Of a stretch of DNA of 64,000 nt, positions 26,009 through 34,338 are shown piece after piece. The stretch's first letter is position 1. Each line of letters begins with the position of its first letter. The notes beneath the pieces are model-generated. The model was not told the DNA's origin. It worked only from the letters and a program-made list of their open reading frames with translations, and searched no databases. The DNA comes from Amedibacterium intestinale (lineage in GTDB: Bacteria > Bacillota_I > Bacilli_A > Erysipelotrichales > Erysipelotrichaceae). A program made the position numbers and the translations under genes. Location of the stretch: assembly GCF_010537335.1 (NCBI RefSeq), contig NZ_AP019711.1, positions 2,356,001-2,420,000 on the forward strand, written 5' to 3'.

Positions 26009-26872
26009 TTAGGACAATTGTATTTCTTTGCGATGAATATCTTTTGTTTTACGATAAGCATTTGGTGTCATACCGGTTTCTTTTTTAAAAGCCTGTGAAA
26101 AATAAGACTGAGAAGAAAAACCACTGGACTCACTAATTTGTGCAATCGAATAGTTTGTTGTTTCTAAAAGTTCTTTGGCTGCTTTGATTCTTAGATGAAT
26201 CAAATAGTTGATAGGAGACATTCCTTTGTATTGTTTAAACGCATGTACCAAATAAAATTTATTCATAAATGCTTTTTCACTTAACAGTTCCAAAGTAATA
26301 TCTTCCTGAAAGTGTGTGTTGATATACTGTTCCACAAATCTGCATTCTTTCGTGACTTTTTGAGCAGGGGCAACAATTAGATTAGCTTTTGTACGGCGAA
26401 TCATATTAATGATTAGGACTTCTAGTAAATTCTGACAGACGCTTTCATATCCTTCATCTTGATAATTTACTTCTTGCAGCAGGGTTTTCATATAAAATAA
26501 AACTTCATGCTTGTAGTTACAATAATTATGAACACTGTAATCATCCAGTTCCTCCTGTTTTGACAGGCTTGTAAACTGCAGACCTTCAATTCCTAATACA
26601 ATATATTGAAGAGGGTTTCCACCTTTACTCATTTCTGTATGCATAACATTAGGATTGACAATGATTAAATCGTCTTCTTTCACATCGAAAACATCTTCAT
26701 TAACAAGAAAGCTACCATTTCCTTTTATCACATAAAAGATTTCGGTACAGTGATGTGCATGTGGTGTAGAATGCCAGTCACTTTCATAAATAGAAGAGGA
26801 TATATAGAGAAGACGGAAATTTGCCTTTACAATGTTCTGTTTTTCTTTTAATTGGAATCGTTGAATTCCCAT
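26009..26872 (-). CDS. AraC-family transcriptional regulator
   Basis: Sugar-responsive regulator: an N-terminal AraC-type cupin (HAHHCTEIFYVIKGNGSFLV, about residues 45-65) and two C-terminal helix-turn-helix motifs (EDITLELLSEKAFMNKFYL and SIAQISESSGFSSQSYFSQA) ending in a typical FKKETGMTPNAYRK. The start is the ATG at 26872 behind GAGGTG; the frame extends to 26911 without a ribosome site. It is divergent from the first GH112 gene, 258 bp away, and is the natural candidate to control the galactosyl-hexosamine locus. It is 288 residues long. Confidence 0.9.
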   Translation of the reverse strand: MGIQRFQLKEKQNIVKANFRLLYISSSIYESDWHSTPHAHHCTEIFYVIKGNGSFLVNEDVFDVKEDDLIIVNPNVMHTEMSKGGNPLQYIVLGIEGLQFTSLSKQEELDDYSVHNYCNYKHEVLFYMKTLLQEVNYQDEGYESVCQNLLEVLIINMIRRTKANLIVAPAQKVTKECRFVEQYINTHFQEDITLELLSEKAFMNKFYLVHAFKQYKGMSPINYLIHLRIKAAKELLETTNYSIAQISESSGFSSQSYFSQAFKKETGMTPNAYRKTKDIHRKEIQLS

Positions 26873-27062
26873 AAGATCACCTCGGATAAATTCATTATAC
26901 GTGAGGAACAAAGCAATAACAAGTATTAGTTTTTTTGCGAAAGTTTAAAAGTTGACAATATTTATAAAAAAAGAGAAAAAAGCATTTGAAATGAGTGTGT
27001 ATTCATCATACTTTCCTTTTGTTTTTTTAGAAATCTTGGTGATTTAATGTATAGTACAATAA

Positions 27063-27078
27063 TTGAAAGCGTTTGACA
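27063..27078 (+). promoter_or_regulatory. cre-like (CcpA) box upstream of the first GH112 gene
   Basis: TTGAAAGCGTTTGACA resembles the catabolite-responsive element TGWAARCGYTWNCW with one mismatch near the right end. It lies just after a TACAAT -10-like hexamer (27055-27060), a roadblock position, 52 nt before the start codon. Confidence 0.45.
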
Positions 27079-27129
27079 ATCTTTTTTTCTCTAACTACAA
27101 TGAAGAAAAAAAAGACGAGGAGATTCTAC

Positions 27130-29274
27130 ATGAAAACAGAAAAAGGACGTGTAACCGTACCAACCGATGTGGATGTGGTACAGGATACAATAGAAATTAT
27201 TCGACGATGGAAAGCAGATGCGATTCGTGATTGTGATGGTACGGATATGCCGCAGGAACTAAGAAATATGGATATCAAACAGTATGCGACATACTATACA
27301 ACAAGAAAAGATAATGCCTGGGCAAAGGCACATCCAGAAGAAATTCAGCAAATGTATTTGATGAGTGAGTATTATACTGCAAAAGATACAACGTTACATA
27401 TTCCTATTATGAAACATTTTTATAAGGAACAGTTAAAGCCAAATACACTCGATGATATTCACAGATGGTGGGAAGTGATTGATCGAACAGAAGATAACGT
27501 AATTTCCACCTGGGAGTATGATGCAGAAAAACAAGAAGTCATCATTAATAATACGAAACCATATCATGCCTATACCGTAAGTTTTTTGGCATTTGTTATA
27601 TGGGATCCTGTACATATGTACAATGCGTTGACAAATGAATGGAAAAATGAAGAACACCAGATGACCTATGATGTGCGACAGCCGAAAACACAGGCATATG
27701 TATTAGAAAAAATGCGCAAGTTTGTGAAAGAAAGAGAAGATGTTGATGTTGTTCGCTTTACTACTTTTTTTCATCAGTTCACTTTGCAGTTTGATGAATA
27801 TGCCAGAGAAAAATTTGTAGACTGGTTTGGGTACAGTGGTTCTGTTTCCCCTTATATTTTGGAGAAGTTTGAAAAAGAAGTCGGTTATCCATTTCGTCCA
27901 GAATACATAATTAATAAGGGATTCAACAATTCTACTTTCTGTGTACCAACAAAAGAATATTTGGATTTTATGGACTTTCAGCAAAGGGAAGTTTGCGCAC
28001 TAGCAAAACAATTTGTGGATATTTGTCATGAAGGTGGTAAAGAAGCCATGATGTTTTTAGGAGATCACTGGATTGGAACAGAACCGTTTGGAAAATACTT
28101 TCAAAATATTGGATTGGATGCAGTTGTAGGAAGTGTGGGCAGTGGAGCTACTCTGCGTTTGATTTCAGATATTGAAGGTGTTCGCTATACAGAAGGAAGA
28201 TTTCTTCCATATTTCTTCCCCGATGTTTTCCATGAAGGAGGAGATCCTTTACAGGAAGCAAAAGTAAACTGGGTAACAGCACGTCGTGCAATCTTAAGAA
28301 AGCCGCTAGATCGTATTGGGTATGGCGGATATTTAAAACTCGCAATGAAATTTCCTGCATTCATTGATTATATTGAAAAGGTTTGTGAGGAATTTAGAGA
28401 GTTATATGATCATGTGAATCAACAAAAGCCTTATACGCATTTAAATGTTGCGGTATTAAATAGCTGGGGAGAACTTCGTAGATGGGGAACGCATATGGTG
28501 GCGCATGCGATTCCATATAAACAAACATACTCTTATAATGGAGTTATCGAAGCCTTAAGTGGATTCCCATTTGATGTTCGCTTTATCAGTTTTGATGATA
28601 TTCGCAACAATCCATCTGTTTTAGATGATATAGATGTAGTCATCAATGCAGGAGATGCTTATACCGCATACAGCGGTGGAAAAGAATTTGATGAAGGAAT
28701 CGTTACGACACTTAGAAAATATGTAGATAATGGAGGAGGATTCATCGGTGTAGGTGAGCCTAGCGCAAATGAAAATGGCGGTAAATTCTTCACTTTATAT
28801 GATGTGTTAGGAGTTGATAAAGAACTTGGTTTTACATTGTCCACAGATAAATACAATTGGGAATGTAAAGAACATTTTATTAGTGAACAGCTGACACAGG
28901 ATGATTTTGGAGAGGAAGTACGTAATATTTATGCATTGCGTGATACAACTGTGATTCGTCAAAAAGATCATAATGTAAATCTTGCGGCAAATTCTTATGG
29001 AAAAGGTCATAGTGTATATATTAATGGACTTCCATTCTCTTTTGAAAATGCACGATTACTTTATAGAAGTATTTACTATGCAGCTGGAAAAGAAGCAGAA
29101 ATGAAACAATGGTATAGTGAAAACTATAACGTAGAAGTGAATGTATATCCATCAACAAACAGTTACTGTGTGGTGAATAATACCTATGAACCACAAAAAA
29201 CCATAATCTATACAGATAAAGATAACTTTGAAGTAGAACTAGAAGCTAGTGAAATTCGCTGGTTTACGATGTAA
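27130..29274 (+). CDS. GH112 beta-1,3-galactosyl-N-acetylhexosamine phosphorylase (copy 1)
   Basis: Cytoplasmic phosphorylase of family GH112, which splits galacto-N-biose or lacto-N-biose (or, in one subgroup, galactosyl-rhamnose) with phosphate to galactose 1-phosphate and the hexosamine. The start is the ATG at 27130 with GAGGAG just before it. GRVTVPTDVD and RWKADAIRDCDGTD open the protein; the general acid is probably D312 in FLGDHWIGTEPF, equal to Asp313 of the bifidobacterial enzyme. At 714 residues it has normal length for a TIM barrel with C-terminal beta domains. A paralogue lies at 34339-36519. Exact substrate is unknown. Confidence 0.9.
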   Translation: MKTEKGRVTVPTDVDVVQDTIEIIRRWKADAIRDCDGTDMPQELRNMDIKQYATYYTTRKDNAWAKAHPEEIQQMYLMSEYYTAKDTTLHIPIMKHFYKEQLKPNTLDDIHRWWEVIDRTEDNVISTWEYDAEKQEVIINNTKPYHAYTVSFLAFVIWDPVHMYNALTNEWKNEEHQMTYDVRQPKTQAYVLEKMRKFVKEREDVDVVRFTTFFHQFTLQFDEYAREKFVDWFGYSGSVSPYILEKFEKEVGYPFRPEYIINKGFNNSTFCVPTKEYLDFMDFQQREVCALAKQFVDICHEGGKEAMMFLGDHWIGTEPFGKYFQNIGLDAVVGSVGSGATLRLISDIEGVRYTEGRFLPYFFPDVFHEGGDPLQEAKVNWVTARRAILRKPLDRIGYGGYLKLAMKFPAFIDYIEKVCEEFRELYDHVNQQKPYTHLNVAVLNSWGELRRWGTHMVAHAIPYKQTYSYNGVIEALSGFPFDVRFISFDDIRNNPSVLDDIDVVINAGDAYTAYSGGKEFDEGIVTTLRKYVDNGGGFIGVGEPSANENGGKFFTLYDVLGVDKELGFTLSTDKYNWECKEHFISEQLTQDDFGEEVRNIYALRDTTVIRQKDHNVNLAANSYGKGHSVYINGLPFSFENARLLYRSIYYAAGKEAEMKQWYSENYNVEVNVYPSTNSYCVVNNTYEPQKTIIYTDKDNFEVELEASEIRWFTM

Positions 29275-29293
29275 AAGAAAAATATACAAAAAT

Positions 29294-29343
29294 AAAAAGA
29301 ATCCCTGTTCTTTGTATGTATACAAGGAATAGGGATTCTTTTT
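29294..29343. terminator. Bidirectional terminator between GH112 copy 1 and the sulfatase
   Basis: Long stem from AAAAAGAATCCCT to AGGGATTCTTTTT with further inner pairing (TTGTAT/ATACAA); A/T runs on both strands between convergent genes. Confidence 0.8.
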
Positions 29344-29348
29344 GCTTA

Positions 29349-30818
29349 TTAATTTTCTTTTTTGGTAAATGGATGTTCCAGCATATTTTTTGGCTGTTTT
29401 CCAGCAATAAGCTGTATTCCATCACTGTAGCCTTCTTCTCGGTTTTTTAATTCCTGAATTAAGATTTGGCGCAGCTTTTGGATACGTGTTTGATATATAT
29501 CATCATGAATGGCATCATGTGTTTCTTTTGAATCTTTTTCTAAATCAAAGTATTGTTCTCTTCCTGTTTCACTATACCAGATATATTTATCCTTTTTGGT
29601 TACGATATAGTGATTGCTTAAGGAAGAATGAAAGCTATGTTCTCCATGCAGATATTCTCTTTCTACAGGTTTCTCTTGGTAAATGCTTTCTTTTAAAGAA
29701 ATTCCATCTACGGTATCGGGAATTGGTATATCGCATAGATCTAGTAAAGTAGGCATTACATCTCTTAGTTCAACGATACCATCTACTTTATGAGGAAGCA
29801 GGTGTGCGACATTTTTCCCTACATGCATTAAAAAGGGAATGTGTGTACTTCCTTCATATGGGAATACTTTTCTCCATAGACTATGATCAAACAACATTTC
29901 CCCATGATCACTTACAAATAAAATAATCGTATCATCATAAGTACCATCTTCTCTTAGGGCAGATAAAATTCTTCCTAACTGATGATCAACATGAGTAATG
30001 GATGCATAATATCCAGCTTTCGCATCATGGCGCATTTGTGCATCGTTGCAGCCATAAATAGAATCACTTGTATATCCAAATTCATTTGTTTTCTCTTCAT
30101 CATTCCAATCCCCTTTTGCACTTGGGGCTAAATCTTTATCTTTATACATATCATAATATGTTTGTGGGGGATCTAATGGCTGATGAGGGCGAACAAAAGA
30201 AGACATCAAAAAGAAGGGTTTGGTACGATCTCTTGTTTGTAGAAAACGAATGCTTTGCTCAGCTACCCAGTTGGTAGGATGCAATCGTTCTTCATAAATC
30301 CATGGATGGGTTACCCAGGAATTGCATTCCGCTCCGCTGGCATTGAAGTCTGCATGCATACCATAGGTATTTCGTAAATCAAACAGATAATCATCACATA
30401 CATCCTGATGCATCCAATGTGGAATATCCTGACTACGATAAGCCCCAAGATAACCATCATGCAGCTTTAACCCTTGAAATCCACATAGTAAACGTGGTGG
30501 ATGTACATGCATTTTTCCAATGCACTGCGTTTGATAGCCATGATTCGAAAACTCTTCTGCCATATAATGTTCATATTCCCATGGGATATTATCCTCATAT
30601 CCTACACGTCCATGTGCTTCCTGGCTTCTTCCTGTTAATAAAGCAGCCCTTGCAGGAATACAGCTTGGACAAGCCGAATAAGCTTTTTCAAATAAAACAC
30701 CATCATTTGCCAGAGAATCTAAATACGGTGTTTTTACATCAGGATGATTACAGATGGATAAGCAGTCACCTCGAAACTGATCACACATTAACAATAAAAC
30801 ATTTGCTTTTTTTTTCAT
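29349..30818 (-). CDS. Sulfatase (S1 type, cytoplasmic)
   Basis: Formylglycine-dependent sulfatase. The cysteine to be converted is C53 in the motif C-I-P-A-R within SACPSCIPARAALLTGR; metal ligands include D13 (MCDQFRGD) and the late SDHGEM pair. At 489 residues it is a full-length enzyme. There is no signal peptide or membrane segment, so it should act on imported substrates. The start is the ATG at 30818 after GAGGTG, with its own promoter (30849-30877). It lies inside the galactosyl-hexosamine locus, so a sulfated mucin-type saccharide is the plausible substrate (inference). Cys-type sulfatases need an activating enzyme, which is not in the window. Confidence 0.88.
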   Translation of the reverse strand: MKKKANVLLLMCDQFRGDCLSICNHPDVKTPYLDSLANDGVLFEKAYSACPSCIPARAALLTGRSQEAHGRVGYEDNIPWEYEHYMAEEFSNHGYQTQCIGKMHVHPPRLLCGFQGLKLHDGYLGAYRSQDIPHWMHQDVCDDYLFDLRNTYGMHADFNASGAECNSWVTHPWIYEERLHPTNWVAEQSIRFLQTRDRTKPFFLMSSFVRPHQPLDPPQTYYDMYKDKDLAPSAKGDWNDEEKTNEFGYTSDSIYGCNDAQMRHDAKAGYYASITHVDHQLGRILSALREDGTYDDTIILFVSDHGEMLFDHSLWRKVFPYEGSTHIPFLMHVGKNVAHLLPHKVDGIVELRDVMPTLLDLCDIPIPDTVDGISLKESIYQEKPVEREYLHGEHSFHSSLSNHYIVTKKDKYIWYSETGREQYFDLEKDSKETHDAIHDDIYQTRIQKLRQILIQELKNREEGYSDGIQLIAGKQPKNMLEHPFTKKEN

Positions 30819-30848
30819 AAATACACCTCTATGTTACTTTCTATGTTT

Positions 30849-30877
30849 ATTATAATGAAATGCAAAGCAGATTTGAA
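30849..30877 (-). promoter_or_regulatory. Sigma-A type promoter for the sulfatase gene
   Basis: On the minus strand TTCAAA (30877-30872), a 17-bp spacer and TATAAT (30854-30849), 31 nt before the start codon. Confidence 0.6.
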
Positions 30878-30903
30878 TATATAACAAAAAGAAAAACAAT
30901 ATA

Positions 30904-30930
30904 CTGACAAAATATCAGATGTGATATAAT
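30904..30930 (+). promoter_or_regulatory. Candidate upstream promoter of the sugar ABC operon
   Basis: CTGACA (30904-30909), a short 15-bp spacer and a perfect TATAAT (30925-30930). The small palindrome CTGACAAAATATCAG overlaps the -35. Confidence 0.4.
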
Positions 30931-31080
30931 GAGGGTGTTTCTATTATAAGAATCTTGATAAAGAATTATTTTATAGAGCAATATGTGTAAAAAATAGGTG
31001 ATTATAGGGGGAATTTGTTGAGAATTATTGATTTTTTATAACAAAAAGCAATATATCTAAAAAGTATGGCAAGATATAGA

Positions 31081-31109
31081 TTGCATAAAACGCTTACATT
31101 AAGTAGTAT
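31081..31109 (+). promoter_or_regulatory. Promoter of the sugar ABC operon with cre-like box in the spacer
   Basis: TTGCAT (31081-31086), 17-bp spacer, TAGTAT (31104-31109). The spacer contains AAAACGCTTACA, which matches the last 12 positions of a CcpA cre consensus, so repression by overlap with RNA polymerase is plausible. Confidence 0.55.
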
Positions 31110-31151
31110 AAAGACAGGAAAAATAAACCAATTAAGGAGGACATGAATAAT

Positions 31152-32483
31152 ATGAAAAAATTGGTAGCTTTAACTTGTGCCGGTTTAATGGCAGCAAGTG
31201 TTGTTACTGGATGTGCTAGCAACAACAAAGAAGAAGGGGGTTCTTCAGACAAACGTGTTTTGAAAGTTGATCTTTTCTCAGGAGGAAACGGAGAACAGGT
31301 ATTTAAAGATTTGGAAACTGCTTTTGAAGAAACACATAAAGATGTAGATGTACAGCTTCGTGTAGAAAAAGAATTAGATCAGGTATTAAATAAAGAAAAT
31401 GCGAAAGGTGAATATTCTGATGTTGTTTACTACAACTTGGGACAGCCTTCTCAGTATACAGAAACACAGTTAAATACAAAAGAAGTAATGGATATTTCTG
31501 ATGTAGTAAAAGAAATTAATATTGACCCAGCTTATGCAAACAGTTCTGTTGTTCAGTATTATGGTGATGGTAAATCTTATTTGTTGCCTTTAAAAACAAC
31601 ACCAGCTGGATTCTTCTATAACACAGAATTGGTTGGCCCAGGTAAAAAATACGAATTGCCAGAAACTTGGGATGATATGTGGGAATTAGGAAAACAATTA
31701 AATGAAGAAGGAAATGGTGTAAAACTATTCACTTATCCAGTAAAAGGATACTTTGACAACACATTAAATGCACTTCTTGGTCAATCTGGAGGAGAAGAAT
31801 TCCTAAAGAATGTATTAACATATAAAGAAGGTGTATGGGATACAAAAGAAGGACGTCAAGTTCTTGACACAATCGCTAAACTTGTTTCATCTGAAAACTT
31901 ATATCCAGATACAGTATCAAATGCTAATGCGAAAGATGGATTTACAATTAACCAGCAGGCTGTTATTGATGGAAAAGCATTGTTTATGCCAAATGGTGAC
32001 TGGATTGTAAATGAAATGGAAAAAACAACTCCTGAAAAAGGATTCCATTGGGGATTAATGCCTTTACCAGCTCTTAAAGAAGGTGGAGATCGTTATGTTG
32101 CATCTATGACAGAACAGGTATGGATTCCAAAACAAGCTAAAAATGCAGATGATGCAAAAGAATTCTTAAAATTTATCTACTCTGATAAAGGTGTAGAAAT
32201 CATGGCTAAATATGGTAATGTTGTTCCTACAAAAGGATTCCAGGATAAAGTAGATACAATGGAAGATGGTTATACAAAAGAATTCTTCAGTGTATATAAA
32301 GATGCTAAAACTGTAATTGGTGCATTCTCTGGATATGATACAAATACATTGGCTAACTTTGATTTGAAAGCAACAGTATTTGGACCAATTGATGAAATCG
32401 CAACAGGTAAAACAACTGTTGATGAATGGCAGAAATCACTTTCTAAAGCTTGGAAAGATTTAGCTGCAAACCCATTGAAATAA
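31152..32483 (+). CDS. Sugar ABC transporter substrate-binding lipoprotein (CUT1)
   Basis: Extracellular binding protein that captures an oligosaccharide for import. A lipoprotein signal (MKKLVALTCAGLMAASVVTG-C) ends at the acylated Cys. The start is taken as the ATG at 31152, 11 nt after AGGAGG; an ATG at 31143 is too near that site. The mature part is a family-1 extracellular solute-binding protein (PAGFFYNTEL, PETWDDMWELGKQL and VWIPKQAKNADDAKEFLKFI are typical). An intercistronic hairpin follows the stop. With two permeases and a GH112 enzyme downstream, the ligand is likely galacto-N-biose, lacto-N-biose or a sulfated form. Confidence 0.9.
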   Translation: MKKLVALTCAGLMAASVVTGCASNNKEEGGSSDKRVLKVDLFSGGNGEQVFKDLETAFEETHKDVDVQLRVEKELDQVLNKENAKGEYSDVVYYNLGQPSQYTETQLNTKEVMDISDVVKEINIDPAYANSSVVQYYGDGKSYLLPLKTTPAGFFYNTELVGPGKKYELPETWDDMWELGKQLNEEGNGVKLFTYPVKGYFDNTLNALLGQSGGEEFLKNVLTYKEGVWDTKEGRQVLDTIAKLVSSENLYPDTVSNANAKDGFTINQQAVIDGKALFMPNGDWIVNEMEKTTPEKGFHWGLMPLPALKEGGDRYVASMTEQVWIPKQAKNADDAKEFLKFIYSDKGVEIMAKYGNVVPTKGFQDKVDTMEDGYTKEFFSVYKDAKTVIGAFSGYDTNTLANFDLKATVFGPIDEIATGKTTVDEWQKSLSKAWKDLAANPLK

Positions 32484-32522
32484 ATTATTGTTCACGACTT
32501 TAAATGCAAAAATAAGATGATT

Positions 32523-32550
32523 AAGCGATGAGTGGCAATACTCATCGCTT
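32523..32550 (+). promoter_or_regulatory. Intercistronic stem-loop after the binding-protein gene
   Basis: Perfect 11-bp arms AAGCGATGAGT (32523-32533) and ACTCATCGCTT (32540-32550) with a 6-nt loop and no long T run; such stems usually protect upstream binding-protein mRNA. Confidence 0.6.
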
Positions 32551-32573
32551 TTCAAAAGAAGAGGAGGATGTAT

Positions 32574-33455
32574 ATGACAAAGAAGAAAGCAGAAAGAAGG
32601 TTTGTCTTTTGGTGTCTGGCACCAGCTGTATTGCTTGTAACATTATTTATTGCGATACCGACAATTGATGTCTTTCGAACAGCGTTTTATCAGAAAAGCA
32701 ACTTTGTAAGTGAAGAAACATTTGCTGGATTGTTTAACTTTAAACTTTTATTCCAAGATCCAAGATTCATAGAATCTATGCAAAACTCAATTTTATATGT
32801 AGTGCTTATCACTATTCTTACATTAATACTGGCAGTATTGTTTGCAACTTTACTGACAAGAGAAAATTTCAAAGGTAAAAATTTCTTCCGCGTTATTTTC
32901 TATATTCCAAATATTTTGAGTATTGTTGTTATTGCAGGTATTTTCTCAGCTATTTATGCACCTAGCAATGGTATTTTAAATTCATTTTTATCTGCTATTG
33001 GTTTAGGATTTTTGCAACAGCAATGGATGGGAAACCCAGATATTATCAACTATGCAATTATTGCAGCTCTAGTATGGCAGGCAATTGGATATTACATGGT
33101 TATGTATATGGCAAGTATGTCCAGCATTCCAGAAAACCTTTATGAAGCAGCAGCACTGGAAGGCGCTGGTAAGGTTAAACAATTCTTTATGATTACACTT
33201 CCTCTTATTTGGAATAACATTCGTACAACATTAACTTTCTTTGTTATTTCTACGATTAACTTAAGTTTTATGTTTGTTCAGTTGACTTCTGAAGGTAACC
33301 TTGGAAGTGAATCAGCACTTAACTATATGTATAACAATGCTTTTGCTGGAAAATATGGATTTGGTATGGCTGTTGGAGCTTGTATCTTCCTATTCTCCTT
33401 TGCCCTTTCTGCTATTTTGAATAAAGTAACGGAAAGAGATGTTTTAGAATATTAG
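32574..33455 (+). CDS. Sugar ABC transporter permease (MalF/LacF type)
   Basis: First permease of the CUT1 sugar importer: six membrane segments in 293 residues, with the EAA loop IPENLYEAAALEGAGKVKQF that contacts the ATPase. The start is the ATG at 32574 with GAGGAGG at 32561-32567; the longer frame starts within the intercistronic hairpin. Its stop is followed after 12 nt by the second permease. It forms the channel with the next gene product and is probably energised by the ATPase at 36695. Confidence 0.9.
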   Translation: MTKKKAERRFVFWCLAPAVLLVTLFIAIPTIDVFRTAFYQKSNFVSEETFAGLFNFKLLFQDPRFIESMQNSILYVVLITILTLILAVLFATLLTRENFKGKNFFRVIFYIPNILSIVVIAGIFSAIYAPSNGILNSFLSAIGLGFLQQQWMGNPDIINYAIIAALVWQAIGYYMVMYMASMSSIPENLYEAAALEGAGKVKQFFMITLPLIWNNIRTTLTFFVISTINLSFMFVQLTSEGNLGSESALNYMYNNAFAGKYGFGMAVGACIFLFSFALSAILNKVTERDVLEY

Positions 33456-33467
33456 GAGGAAAGAACA

Positions 33468-34328
33468 ATGAAAAAAGAGAAGTTTTCGATTTATAAAATA
33501 TTTGTTTATGTTGCTCTTTTTGCTTTGGCAATTTCTATCATCGTACCGATTGTATGGGTGTTCTTTGCAAGTTTAAAAAGTCAGCTAGAATTAGTTAGTG
33601 GAAATCCTTTTGCTTTACCTGCTGACTGGCTATGGTCCAATTTTGTAGATGCTTTCCAAAAAGCAAGAATGGGAGATTATTTATTAAATACAGTTGAAGT
33701 TACTGCTATGGCACTGGTTATGTTGCTGGTAATTGCACTTCCTGCATCTTATGTGCTGGCAAGATTTAATTTTATAGGAAAGAAATTTTTAAATGCCTTA
33801 TTTATGGCAGGATTGTTTGTTAATGTAAATTATATCGTTCTTCCTATCTTTTTGATGTTTTTTAAAGCAGATACATTGCTGGGATTTGATTTGTTTTTAA
33901 ATAATAAATTCTTTTTAGCATTAGTATATGCCGCAACATCACTTCCATTTACAATTTATCTTTTGACAGGATATTTTAAAACACTTCCAAAAGCATATGA
34001 GGAAGCTGCACGTATTGATGGATGTGGTTACTTTAAAACAATGACAAAAATTATGATTCCAATGGCTAGACCAAGTATCATTACCGTTATCTTATTCCAG
34101 TTTCTTTCTTTCTGGAATGAATATATCATTGCATTTACATTCATGGATAAAGAAAATGCAACGCTTGCAGTTGGGGTAAAATACTTAATGGCTGATTCTA
34201 AATCACAGGCAAACTTTGGTGTTATGTATGCAGGTTTAGTAATTGTAATGTTACCAACTTTAATACTTTATATTTTAGTACAGAAAAAATTAACACAAGG
34301 TATGAGCCTTGGTGGATTAAAAGATTAG
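33468..34328 (+). CDS. Sugar ABC transporter permease (MalG/LacG type)
   Basis: Second CUT1 permease, 286 residues and six membrane segments, with the EAA loop LPKAYEEAARIDGCGYFKTM and a C-terminal LTQGMSLGGLKD ending, typical of MalG homologues. AGGAGG lies 7-8 nt before the ATG. It is followed by GH112 copy 2 after 10 nt, which ties transport to phosphorolysis of the imported disaccharide. Confidence 0.9.
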   Translation: MKKEKFSIYKIFVYVALFALAISIIVPIVWVFFASLKSQLELVSGNPFALPADWLWSNFVDAFQKARMGDYLLNTVEVTAMALVMLLVIALPASYVLARFNFIGKKFLNALFMAGLFVNVNYIVLPIFLMFFKADTLLGFDLFLNNKFFLALVYAATSLPFTIYLLTGYFKTLPKAYEEAARIDGCGYFKTMTKIMIPMARPSIITVILFQFLSFWNEYIIAFTFMDKENATLAVGVKYLMADSKSQANFGVMYAGLVIVMLPTLILYILVQKKLTQGMSLGGLKD

Positions 34329-34338
34329 GAGAAAACTT

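Larger units (their letters stand above)
30819..31151. other. Divergent regulatory region between sulfatase and sugar ABC genes
   Basis: No gene is seen here. It holds a minus-strand promoter for the sulfatase and two candidate plus-strand promoters for the ABC operon, listed separately. If the upstream one (30904-30930) is used, the leader is about 215 nt; no recognisable riboswitch fold was noticed in it. Confidence 0.55.

Noticed and set aside
30419-30820. 133-codon plus-strand open frame
   Set aside because: It is antisense to the sulfatase gene, which has intact catalytic motifs and its own promoter.
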